Positions 31,966 to 41,769 of a stretch of DNA of 64,000 bases are shown here, one piece after another. How positions within the stretch are numbered: the first letter of the stretch is position 1; each line of letters opens with the position of its first letter. Below the pieces are notes generated by a model, which saw only the letters and a list, made by a program, of their open reading frames with translations, had not been told where the DNA came from and did no database searches. A program made the position numbers and the translations under genes. Source of the stretch: Oscarella lobularis (taxonomy: Eukaryota > Porifera > Homoscleromorpha > Homosclerophorida > Oscarellidae); the NCBI RefSeq assembly GCF_947507565.1, contig NC_089191.1, positions 434,001 through 498,000 on the forward strand, written 5' to 3'.

Positions 31966-33207
31966 ATGACCAAAAACAAAGGCAAACGCACGAAATCGAC
32001 CAAACTCGACACGGATCCAAAAATCGACGAATGCAAAAGCCAATACCAGCCAATTCTACCACGCAACGGCCCGCCCCGTCGCGAAGACGTCGATGAAAGA
32101 AAGCAGCGAGTCAAACGACCAATGAACGCCTTCATGGTGTGGGCCCGACAAAAGCGACCGGAAATGGCGAAAACGTACCCGGAACTAAGCAACTCGGAAA
32201 TCAGCAGTCGACTCGGCTCGACGTGGAACGAGTTGACCGATCAGCAAAAGCAGCCCTACTTCGACGAAGCCCAACGTCTCAAAATGGAACATCAACGTGC
32301 GCACCCCGATTGGGTATACAATCCCAAGCCAAAGAAGCCCAAATCGCCGTCCGACGTCGTCGCCGGCATTCGTACTCTTTACGGACTCGCTTTCGGTCAG
32401 ACGACGTCGACGGCTCTCGGAAGTCAGTCGTTCGACGGTGTTCAAGTTGGCGGCGGAAATGACGGCGGCGGCGGAAAAATTCAAGTCGCTTTGCCCGTGC
32501 GAGCGGCGACGGGGTCTTCCGGCGGACAAACCGTTTATCTTCCTATCGTCACCAATGGCGGAATTGTTCACATTCCCGCGCGGAAAGTCCTGACGACATC
32601 CGGGTTACCGCCTGTTACGATACTCACGCCCGGACCGTTGCCTCCCGTTACGACGATCCTTCCGCCTCCGCCGCCGCCGCTTCTGTTGCCGGTACCGGCG
32701 GCGGCTTCGGCGTCCGACGAACCGGCGGCGATGCGCGTGATGGAAGAGGGGAGTTCGAAATCGAGTGGCGCCGGCGCCGGTGGAAGCGGCGATTCGACCG
32801 ATTACATGTACGCCGATTTGGATAGTCTCATGACCGAATTCGAGCAGGAGATCAGCGAAATCGAATTGGACAACGAGCACTTTTGCAAGAGTCTTCTCGA
32901 CAGCAGCGACGTTCCGCCCCAAGGCCAAATGGTCGTCTCTGCTGCCGCTACGACCGGCGCCGGCGACGGCGACGGCGACGACGCCGACGAGTCGACGAAC
33001 GACGAGCAATTTCAATCGCTCGACGTCATCGATGTCGATCAGTATTTGAAAGAGCTCCAAGGGAGCAAGGGTAACGTTGGTAGTAAAGAGGACGACGTCG
33101 TAGTGAAGAGGGAGAGTTCTTCGTCTCCGCCGCCGCCGCCGCCGCCGCCGCCGTCATCGTCGCCGTCTCGTGGCGAGGAGACGTCAATCGACGACGGTCA
33201 GGATTAA
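31966..33207 (+). CDS. Sox-family HMG-box transcription factor
   Basis: Single exon, 413 residues from ATG 31966; a longer frame would need TTG. The HMG box spans about residues 47-125: [56 protein letters not shown] is the Sox signature. The box end reads [14 protein letters not shown] in place of the usual HPDYKYRPRRK, so group assignment is unsafe. The remainder is low complexity: Gly-rich, two proline runs (32660-32685 and 33127-33152), and an acidic region (about 280-330) that may activate transcription. Near the C-terminus YLKELQG and an acidic end are seen. It is tail-to-tail with the F-BAR/J-domain gene. Confidence 0.9.
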   Translation: MTKNKGKRTKSTKLDTDPKIDECKSQYQPILPRNGPPRREDVDERKQRVKRPMNAFMVWARQKRPEMAKTYPELSNSEISSRLGSTWNELTDQQKQPYFDEAQRLKMEHQRAHPDWVYNPKPKKPKSPSDVVAGIRTLYGLAFGQTTSTALGSQSFDGVQVGGGNDGGGGKIQVALPVRAATGSSGGQTVYLPIVTNGGIVHIPARKVLTTSGLPPVTILTPGPLPPVTTILPPPPPPLLLPVPAAASASDEPAAMRVMEEGSSKSSGAGAGGSGDSTDYMYADLDSLMTEFEQEISEIELDNEHFCKSLLDSSDVPPQGQMVVSAAATTGAGDGDGDDADESTNDEQFQSLDVIDVDQYLKELQGSKGNVGSKEDDVVVKRESSSSPPPPPPPPPSSSPSRGEETSIDDGQD

Positions 33208-33323
33208 ATATTAGTAGAAAATTGGGAAAAAAATCGGCGTCGTGTTCTCGTGAAATTAATTCGTACTATAGAAAATACTTATATAATCCCCCCCTCCGAA
33301 TTGTACTTCAACCCATTGGGGAT

Positions 33324-35134
33324 CTATGTCGTTTTCTGTTTTTCGTACGCTTTTGCCGTTTCGACGGCTAGAGCGAGTTCTTGTGCTAGGCGCTCGGGCA
33401 CGTGGGCTCGCGTCAGATCGCCGCGCAATTGCTCGAAACGATCCACGGCCAATTTCAATTTGTCTGGCGGTTGGGTAGCAATTTCCGAATATTTCTAGTA
33501 AGTATAATAAGAATTCGCTTTACGGTTAGATGTGCACGCACCTTTCTAAAGTTTTCTAGTTGGTTATAGAGATTCCTCGCCTTTTCTTTCATCATCACGT
33601 CGGCGTAGATACGATTCAATTCCGCAAGTTGAGCGGAAGCCCTATTATCACGCAATACTACATCGAAGAAGAGTGGGGGGAAAGGCCAATAATACCTTCG
33701 TCGTTCGTCTCTTTCATCCTTACTGAATCGATCGGGATGAAGTTGAGCCGTTTTCTCGCGTCTCAGCTTCGCCAATTCCGCGTTGGACGAGCGAGCAGTG
33801 GCACCGAGTAGCCCATAGAAGTCATTTTGCTTGCTCGTCCTTATCAATTCAGCCAGCTTGCCTGTTGCAATGGACATCATATATGTGACCTCTTTCAAAT
33901 TCAGTTCATACTTTCAGCGCTATTGAGCTTCGGTGCCGGTTTCGGCTTGGGACTGATTACGGGCTTGGATCGAGACCCCTCGCCGCGTTTAAATGAAATA
34001 ATGGAGTCTAATACATTATCCGCCGAAACGGACTCGGCATTAGGCATCGATGACGAAATATTCTCCGCATTGTCGTCATCTTCCGACTTCTCCTTCTCCT
34101 CCTCCTCCTCCTCCTCTACAGGAACTGCAATCTTTTCAGGCTTGACAGGTGGTGGGGGCTTCGGTTTAACAGCGGGCGCTTTTGACGGCAATTCGCGTTT
34201 CTCGCTTTCGTTCGTCACTTCCAAGTCGACGGGCGTGAAGTCCGAGTTGGAGACGTTGATGCCATCGGACTCTTTCCCAGTAGTGACCTGGGGGAGTCGC
34301 GGTGGCAGTTTGGGCTTGGCAACGGGAGACGACCGAGTTGCATCGAAACTCTGAAAAAATTCAGCAGCATGATCGCGCTTTTCCTTAGCCGGTTGAACAG
34401 AAGCAACAGAAACGGCATCGTCTACACAAGTAAATGCATATATATATGTATAAAATTTCTATAAATAGATGTGCGTGCCTTCTCCGACTCCTCCTTCTCG
34501 AGGAGTAGAAACAACCTAGAGAGCGCTCGGCTTTTATTCTCTTTCTCGTCTAACGGTAACGACTTGCTTTGGCCACGGCTTGAAATGACTCAAATTTCGG
34601 CCTGTCCAATGGACTTTTTAGATGAGGATGCATATTAACGAATCCGTTCATGTCTTCGTGGGAGTTGACCTCGTCGGCGAAGAGAAGAATGCGCTGCATT
34701 CCGTCCAAGTACGTCGGGCACGTGTCAGACAAAACCCTGCACGCAGGAGGCAAACGTTTCGCTAATAAAGTCCTCCAAGTGTCTAATCATATACCGAGCT
34801 AGTTCTTGAAACGATTTTTTTAGAAGTTCGATGCGGTCGGACTCCTCTGAGTCGAGCTTCTAAAGACGAACTCTGTGCACCGAATTCACGTTTTATATCA
34901 GGTAGTACGGACCCTTGCCAGGGAGGCGGATCTCGTTTCGAATTCTTTTATTTTTCTGCAGTGTTCGTCGACAGCGTCGCGATATCTAAAGAGAGAGCAT
35001 ACACGGTCTTTTCCCCTCGATGCGTAGAACGGCTCGTTGCGACTTTTTCTCCTGTGTGAAGCAAGACGCCGTGCTCTCTCCCAGTTGCACGCGAACCTTA
35101 TCCAACTATGCAGATTCATAGGTAAGATATAAAG

Positions 35135-35166
<32 letters not shown>

Positions 35167-36446
35167 CCTATACATACCTTGGGTACAACTGCTGCTTTGG
35201 AGAAAAGGTCGTGTTCTAATCTGTAACAATAGAATTCGTAAGAGGCAAGCGTAAAACGTGCGTAGAGGAGGTCCCCCCTTCCTACTTGGCCTTTTGTTTT
35301 CTTAGTTTTTCAGTATCCTCGCTCATTTTTACGTAGAGTCTCTTTTCCTTGTAAAAAAAACGATGTAAGTGCGTGGCATTCAAGCTTCGTGCAGTTCGAC
35401 TAACTCCGAGCAGAATTTTCTCCGATGCAGCAAGTTCTCGAGATAGAAACTTTGACTCCTGAGTCAGCTACAAGAGCATATACTACTAGTCATACATACA
35501 AACATGTTGCATCCCTACCTCTACTTTGGTTTTTTCTAATTGTGGCAAAGCCTGCTCGAGTGGAGCGCGAACCTGTTCCCGTAGATTGGTAGCCTACATT
35601 CCCAATAAACATAGGATCAATATTTGACAGCCCGTCAGCTTGTTGTTTAGCCATTAATCGACGATTGATTTATTGCCATGGCCAAACAACAGGCTATGGC
35701 CTTGTACAACCTTTTCTGAATGATGTGACGCTAAGCGATCCAATACCACGCCTACCAATTTCCAGCCATTATTCAATGTCCTACATAGATTTAATTACGT
35801 TGTTAAAAGTCGAATGCCAATTATCCAAAAGCTCTCAATAGAGTCTCGCATGCGCAGTAAAGGTGCAACTTAGTTTGAAATCTCGTTTTAGTAATCAATT
35901 AGGCTAATGTTTTAAAGTGCGCTAAGCTATAGAATCGAACGTCGTTCAAAAAGAGAGAGCCTAAAACGCTCGAATGAGAAAGACCAGCTAATTCAGACAA
36001 GTGGCGTTTGGATAATTGGCGGCATTCGACGGCAGTAAGCACCCGAATTCTTCGGCTTCGCCACTTCCGAACAGTTGCTGAAGAAAATTCTGTCTAAACG
36101 TATAGGACGAGCTCCGCAGCACTTTCTGCAGCGACGCCGCGTAGCCGTCTTCGATTTCAGCCAAACGCTACGCGCGCAAAGACCCCCAAAGACCCCGAAA
36201 ACTCCGAACTTGTCGTTTCGCACGTCATGAATGCCCCGCCCACCTTATAAAAGTCGGCCGCGCAGCGGACGACCTCGACAGCGCGCGAGAATCGCTTTAC
36301 AATCGAATTGAGACCGTTCTCGATGAAGAGAAGAATGCACGTGAGCGAGTAGACATCTTCGCGATTCCTTGCGCTTAGTTTACCGGTCCTTGAAGAGTTT
36401 CGAAGGGCACAGCCCCTTCTTTCTGTACATCTGCTGGTTTCTCCAT
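33324..36446 (-). CDS. Predicted F-BAR domain plus J-domain fusion protein
   Basis: Sixteen exons on the minus strand: 36384-36446, 36244-36318, 36043-36167, 35711-35780, 35519-35593, 35405-35467, 35286-35347, 35178-35220, 35044-35105, 34913-34985, 34743-34859, 34555-34693, 33912-34421, 33696-33861, 33542-33641, 33324-33494; total 1914 nt, 637 residues. Residues 1 to about 320 are F-BAR-like (ETLQGPNGLNSIVKRFSRA, RLAEIEDGYAASLQKVL, FGTLNNGWKLV, long charged helices). A Pro/acidic linker follows (about 323-492). Then a J domain: NDFYGLLGATA, TAQLHPDRFS with the HPD triad, and LAELNRIYADVM, followed by a helical tail. F-BAR domains bend membranes; J domains switch on Hsp70. A start at a separate downstream gene is excluded because the linker stop and the next ATG are only 3 bp apart. 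The 34422-34554 intron could hide a small exon. Confidence 0.75.
35139..35164. repeat. Poly-C tract inside an intron of the F-BAR/J gene
   Basis: A run of about 25 cytosines on the plus strand (poly-G in the transcript) within the intron 35106-35177. It could form a G-quadruplex in the pre-mRNA. It is the second such tract in the window. Confidence 0.8.
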
Positions 36447-36904
36447 TAGCACAGATAGGAGACTAAGGAAAGACGTCGATTTCCTCGTTGATGACTCTTC
36501 CTAGCGCGCGCGTTGCATGAGCCGCGGGAGTCTGCGGACGTAGCGCCTTGATTTTGCCTATTAGACTCAATTTTAAAGGCATTTCACCTCGATTTTGTCT
36601 CAGATATTAATAAATTATGTCCGCAGGCTTGCATGGGGTCAGATTGGCGGACAGGAAAATAAAAGCCCTTGGTCTCTTCTCTTTGATGTTTCAGGAGAAA
36701 TTCTGCTATATTGAAGGTTAGCTGAAGAAGAGATGCCTACACAAGCGCGTGTTTATATCAGGTACAAGTAAGACAAATTAAAAAGAATAAATAAATAAAC
36801 AAATAAATAAATAATTGTGCTCAGTCCGGGAAATGCTGTTCTAGTCCGGGGAAACGGAGACGCCCAAAGCGCTTCCGGCTCGCCAGCAAAAAACTCGCTG
36901 AAAA
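36447..36904. promoter_or_regulatory. Divergent promoter region of F-BAR/J gene and RPE
   Basis: 458 bp between head-to-head start codons, partly AT-rich with an AAATAAATAAA-type simple repeat at about 36781-36812. A short minus-strand open stretch at 36480-36580 has no recognisable product. No conserved core element is clear. Confidence 0.4.
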
Positions 36905-37600
36905 ATGTCGTCGACGCCTTGCATCAAATGCCAAATCGGTCCGTCGGTTCTCAACTCCGATTTAGCGAACCTAGCGTCAGAATCGAACCGAGTTCTCGAC
37001 AGCGGCGCCGACTATCTTCATCTCGACGTCATGGACGGCCATTTCGTGCCGAACATCACCTTCGGAGCGCCCGTCGTCAAGTGCCTGCGCTCCAAAGTGC
37101 CCGTCGGAACGTATTTCGACGTTCACATGATGGTCTCGGAGCCGGAGAAGTGGATACGGGACATGGAAGACGCCGGATGCAATCGATTCGTCTTCCACTA
37201 CGAATCGACCGATCGACCGGCGGACTTGATTCGGCTCGTCCGAGAAGCGGGGATGGACGTGGGCGTGGTCGTCAAGCCTAAAACGCCCGTGTCCGTCGTC
37301 TATCCGCTCGTCGATCACGTCGATATGGTTTTGATTATGACGGTGGAGCCGGGTTTTGGCGGGCAGAAATTCATGACTGATATGATGCCCAAAGTGGCGG
37401 ATTTGCGCGCGCGCTATCCGAACTTGGATATCGAGGTCGATGGGGGATTGTCGCCGGCGACGATCGATGCTGCTGCTCAGGCGGGAGCGAATTTGATTGT
37501 TGCTGGGACTGCTGTGATGAAGAGCGACAATCCGAAGGACGTTATTCAGCAGTTGAGAGACAGCGTTAATAAGTGGCTTGTGTATAAAACGCCGGCTTGA
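36905..37600 (+). CDS. RPE: Ribulose-5-phosphate 3-epimerase, intronless
   Basis: Single exon, 231 residues. Interconverts ribulose-5-phosphate and xylulose-5-phosphate in the pentose phosphate pathway. Family blocks: IGPSVLNSDLANL, SGADYLHLDVMDGHFVPN (metal His and catalytic Asp), FDVHMMVSEPEKW, MTVEPGFGGQKFM, and LDIEVDGGLSPATI (second catalytic Asp), then GANLIVAGTAVM. Length and order are typical TIM-barrel RPE. The vertebrate gene has introns, so this is another compact form. Confidence 0.97.
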   Translation: MSSTPCIKCQIGPSVLNSDLANLASESNRVLDSGADYLHLDVMDGHFVPNITFGAPVVKCLRSKVPVGTYFDVHMMVSEPEKWIRDMEDAGCNRFVFHYESTDRPADLIRLVREAGMDVGVVVKPKTPVSVVYPLVDHVDMVLIMTVEPGFGGQKFMTDMMPKVADLRARYPNLDIEVDGGLSPATIDAAAQAGANLIVAGTAVMKSDNPKDVIQQLRDSVNKWLVYKTPA

Positions 37601-38305
37601 GCGCCGCCGTGAGCTAAGTCCTTAGAGAAGAAATTTGCGCATGCCCACTGATGACGTTCTGAGTGCGTCATACATCACGTGGTATTTAAACGTGGCTTGA
37701 TCGAGCGGGCCGATCGAGCGACGCCTTTCTCTCTACATTGACGTCGTTTTGAAGCGTTTCTGCCGGTCCGATTGTGATAAAGGTACAGTCGCTGTGTTTT
37801 TCTTATTGTAAATGAGCTTCGGGGCCTCCTAAGGGGGTACTGACTGCGTATTCTATCTACAGGGTCAGTTTCATCGAGCCGACGATCGAAAAGCCTAGCG
37901 ACGTAGACATTATGCGTCGGAGAAGTATTTCGCGACTCGAAATCACCGACGAACGAACGAACGAACGAACGAAATCTCGACTTCGCTATGTCTAAAGGTA
38001 AATCTCGCGCATACAGCAGAACACACGATCACTACTCTTGAATCGTAATACAAAGGGCCCCCTTGAACGACCGTTATAAAGTCATGACTCATATAATTTT
38101 ATAAACGGTAAAAAACGGCTCGTTTCTACGCATGCTCTGCAAGAATCTCTCTGTCCCCGCGATTATTCTCCACCGCTTAACTTAAGCAAGCCCAGCAGAC
38201 TCTCAGTAGCACATCCTCTGTTTCTTTTAGTTGTTGCCTGCTGGGCACTTGACTTGGTGGACGCCAGCTGGAACATTGATTGATTGATTGATTGTCAGCT
38301 TGAAC
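37601..38305 (+). other. Unresolved transcript start region after RPE
   Basis: CACGTG lies at 37676-37681. A stretch at 37690-38000 has the look of non-coding 5' exons: a donor GTACAG at about 37791, an acceptor ending ACAG near 37861, then ATGTCTAAAG directly before GTAAAT near 37998. A GAAC tetranucleotide repeat sits near 37955-37972 and a GATT repeat near 38277-38293. The gene it would start is not identified. Confidence 0.3.
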
Positions 38306-39200
38306 GTCGTCTCTCTTCTCTTCATTTATCAAGGTACTTCGGTTTGATCCCCTACCTTTCAATTGTTTTGTCGTGTAGTTCTCTCAATCTGACGAGGCTG
38401 AGGCAGATGTAGCCATCCATCCTCGATTATCGGCAGTCGTCCCTCGGTCGCCAAGAGGTTAAATAGGCGTCACCTCTGCAGAGGCTATAGAGTTGCCTCC
38501 CCGCGTAAGGCAGAGCACTGGCGGGTAAATCAGTGACGCCCCTTGGAATTGCACCTGCGAGTGGACTGACATCCCAGCTGCCACTTGCAGTCCAAGGCTC
38601 GGAGCCAGGAGGTTAAACGGGCTCATCCTCCGCGGGGGAGTCTGGAGTGACCCCACGAGTCTTTGACTCACAGCAGGTGCCCACCTGGCCTTACCCATTT
38701 GGGTGAGGGGGTGGATGGAGGAGAGGGGAAACTATGTCTGTTTTGGTTTATTACATCCGGGATATTAAGGTCCCGGATGTAAAAGAAAATTTGAGCATAG
38801 TTTCCCCTTTCCTCCATCCACCCCCTCACCCAAATGGGTAAGGCCAGGTGGGCACCTGCTGTGAGTCAGAGACTCATGGGGTCACTCCAGACTCCCCCGC
38901 GGAGGATGAGCCCGTTTAACCTCCTGGCTCCGAGCCTTGGACTGCGAGTGGCAGCTGGGATGTCAGTCCACTCGCAGGTGCAATTCCAAGGGGCGTCACT
39001 GATTTACCCGCCAGTGCTCAGCCTTGCGCGGGGAGGCAACTCTATAGCCTCTGCAGAGGTACGGCCTATTTATCGCTCTTGGCCACAGAGGGATGGCTGC
39101 GTCTGCCTCGTCGGATTGAGGGAACAACTACACGGCAAAACAATTGACAAGCAGGGAAACATAAATGAAGTACCTTGACGAATGAGGAAGAGAGAGGAAA
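38306..39200. repeat. Large palindrome (foldback repeat), arms about 430 bp
   Basis: Two nearly identical inverted arms, about 38306-38750 and 38780-39200, meet at a short centre (CATCCGGGATATTAAGGTCC near 38754-38773). The inner 270 bp of each arm match almost base for base; the outer parts show scattered changes and small gaps, such as CAGATGTAGCC against GGCTGCGTCTG. The matching small open frames in both arms are by-products of the repeat. It could be a foldback or MITE-like transposon, or an inverted duplication. I did not find clear target-site duplications. Confidence 0.85.
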
Positions 39201-40130
39201 GTCAAATAATGGCGTTGCAGACGTCCTGGCTGGAGAGAAGAGGATCATCCGGCAACAAATCTTTTTCACGTCGATCTCAAGCACCAAAGTGTCCAGCGAA
39301 CATCTAAAGAATTCCCTTTATCGGTTATAGAGATTGCATGCAGTTTATCGTATGTAGAAATAAAAGAACGATTCGTAAGATTTTTTCGCGCGTTTCCATG
39401 AGAAACGGCGGGGAACTCGGGGAGATCGTACGTACGCAGCAGTCAGTCAGTTCAGTCTCTCACGAATAAAAGCTCTGTGAGAGTGTCTGTCACGGAATTT
39501 CGCGATCGCGAAGAGTTTGCTTCGCGAAGGGTGCGTCTGCTTACCGAAAACGCCGATCCGTACTTGCTTTGCAAAGTGAGCGTCAGGATTCGTCGATATT
39601 TCTTCGGAAACGGACTCGACCTAGAAAGGGGCCCCAATCCACCAAACGAAGACTGCCGATAGCCAGACTTACCAAGAATACAGATCTTCGTTTGCTTTTA
39701 TAAATACAGACGTCGATATCCTTCAAAATCCTTTAGAATTGGATGTACCAAAGCGTGCGGAAAGTTTAAAACTACGTCACTAGCTGATATAAAAGACTTA
39801 CGTCAAGTGACGTAGGACAGTATTTTCATTGCAGAATGCCAGAGACTCGTAGGCTTATTCTTGTCGCCGCTGATGCAAATATTCCGATCTCAAACGCATT
39901 GACAAAACGAGTATAGAGAAACGGCTGCATAGTGACGTTAGTTTATCAGGTGGACGAAACCACAAAGATAATAATTATAAATAGTTAAAATGTCTCACAA
40001 AGCTATTCTGAACACCTTTAGTATACAGTTCAAACTAGCTTTAGGGAACGAAGAATGTACACTAATTAGAACCAAGCAAAAAGAATACGACTTACTTATT
40101 ATTACATCAAGGTAAGGCATCTTGCCTATA
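39201..40130 (+). other. Exon-like pieces of an unidentified plus-strand gene
   Basis: Possible coding pieces with splice-like borders: about 39477-39575 (TEFRDREEFASRRVRLL), 39836-39918 (PETRRLILVAADANIPIS) and about 39985-40113 (GNEECTLIRTKQKEYDLLI). The last two faintly recall the strand pattern of roadblock/LC7 dynein light chains, but phases between them do not agree in my reading. An AATAAAAG motif at about 39465 could be a TATA-type element. Treat as unassigned. Confidence 0.25.
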
Positions 40131-40185
40131 CATAGAGAAGCCAAATAAAGAGAAGAGAATCCCTCCCCGTTTGAGTTATTTCACT

Positions 40186-40800
40186 CTACCTTAGAAAGGC
40201 CCAAACCGTAAGAAAGCTAAAGACCACTTGGCAGGCCAGCAGCACGATTCCAATGTAGATTAACACAGTCTCTATCCGCAATCTATAAAGACAAATATTT
40301 ATTTAATTAAGCGTGTGTAGTATCAACGTACACATAAGTTTGCCAGAGGAGAAAGAAAAGATAGCCAAATAAAACCGGAACTGCTAGAGCAAGAGCAACA
40401 AAGAGAGGCAACTTCCGTTGAGTCAGATTCCCCTTAGCCCCTAAGTGTAAATAAAAAAATTATAAAATACTAATTAATAATCTTCGTTATACCGATAAAT
40501 AGTCTGCAGCCTTCTACACCGGCGTAGAGTACGAGAAGTATGATTTCTGCTGCCAGTGTGGCGTTCGAGTACGGAAGAACTGCGCCTGGAACGCGATTTT
40601 TTGATTGACGATATTATTACGGGTCGACGTAAGTTCTCTTGCCTTTGTAGACGAACATTAGGGCTTCGGCTACGAAAAAGAAGGGCAGGTAGCAGCCGCT
40701 GCAGTAGACGAATATCTGTAGCGGAAGGGAAGAGATCTAGCGTAGGGAGAAGTGAGTCAAGGACGAGCGAACGCAAAATCTCGCTTTTTTGGAGCGAAAA
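40186..40800 (-). CDS. TMEM216: TMEM216/TMEM80-family four-helix membrane protein (ciliary transition zone)
   Basis: Minus-strand exons: 40765 to about 40800 (start not fixed), 40643-40715, 40493-40585, 40332-40440, 40186-40282. Four hydrophobic segments: CYLPFFFVAEALMFVYK, LAAEIILLVLYAGVEG, LPLFVALALAVPVLFGYLFF and LIYIGIVLLACQVVFSFL. The block GAKGNLTQRKLPL ... LLWQTYVLR is shared with TMEM216 and TMEM80. TMEM216 works in the tectonic complex at the base of cilia. The intron after FVYK has a GC donor at 40641-40642. The N-terminal exon is uncertain; an ATG at 40885 (MSRS) is a candidate, but its phase does not join cleanly. Divergent from MRPL21. Confidence 0.8.
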
Positions 40801-40951
40801 TGGATACAGTCACCGCGTAATTCCCTAGAACAGCAGCGATTATTTTACTTCATTAGATGAGAAGGCTTCTACCTGATCTAGACATCGCCGGTAGAGCTAT
40901 TGTCTCTTCACTCGATTACACAGCCGGGATTGTAGCCTATCCCGTATAAAA

Positions 40952-41723
40952 ATGCTTGCTACTCGAAGTGCGGAGTTTTTCTAGCGTTTCGTCAGCCGCT
41001 CGATAATTTTCTTTTGTAGGAATAGTCCAGTTGGGATTGAGAACGGCTTCTTGCCTATCGTCCCGTCTCCTAAGCAAACCCCTGACGTCCGAGCCTCTCG
41101 TCACGTGGCATTCTCAAAGCGAACAGTCGAATTCTCTAAAAGAGGCAGCAAGAGCCTTTGCCGTCGTGCATTTGGGTAAAAAGCAAACCGCCACTGCAGA
41201 ACTCTAAACCAAAAATAAACTAATTAATTATTTAATTTAATTAACCCTAGCTGGCAGACAGCATAAAATTACTGAAGACGACACGGTAGCCGTTAATAAA
41301 CTCGACGTAGAAACAGGGGCAAAGATACGTCTTGAGAAGGCAAGTCATCTTCCCACAGACCTTATATTACTATATCTGTCTATAATAGGTTCTCCTTGCT
41401 GGCACTTCTGATTTAACTCTTATTGGAACTCCATTGCTTAGGTAGCACATTGAGCTATTATTGAATCATTTTAATGTGGGTGGGCGGGTGTGTTTTTTTA
41501 GTAAGAGTCTCGTTCAAGTAGAGGCTACTGTCGTCGAGCAAACGAAATCCGAACGAATGCTCGTCTTTAAGAAAAAGAGGCGAAAGAATTACAAGAGGAA
41601 AAGGGGTACGAACACTTTCAGTCATAAATTCAAATACTGATTTCCTCTCTAGGCTATCGTCAAGACATCACCGTCTTGCGAATTAATAGGATTAACTTAC
41701 CAGATAATTCGACGCAGAATTAG
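40952..41723 (+). CDS. MRPL21: Mitochondrial large-subunit ribosomal protein bL21m
   Basis: Six exons: 40952-40967, 41020-41175, 41251-41339, 41389-41441, 41502-41605, 41653-41723; 162 residues. An amphipathic basic presequence (MLATRRIVQLGLRTASCL) precedes the L21 fold: ARAFAVVHLAGRQHKITEDD, VETGAKIRLEKVLLAGT, LTLIGTPLLSKSLVQVEATV, then a basic FKKKRRKNYKRKRGYRQDI and VLRINRI at the end. It binds 23S-type rRNA in the mitoribosome. The third intron has a GC donor (41340-41341) in the strong context AAG/GCAAGT. Its stop is 46 bp from the convergent eIF3h stop. Confidence 0.95.
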
Positions 41724-41769
41724 AACAATTGCTCGCGTAATTCACAATCGATAATAAATCAATACATCG

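Noticed and set aside
33455-33898. Separate DnaJ gene starting MKEVTYMMSIATGK
   Set aside because: It would begin 3 bp after the stop of the preceding frame on the same strand; a 50-bp GT-AG intron in matching phase joins the two instead.
38459-39178. Two near-identical frames starting MGKARWAPAVSQRL on opposite strands
   Set aside because: They are the same sequence in the two arms of the palindrome, without homology to a known protein.
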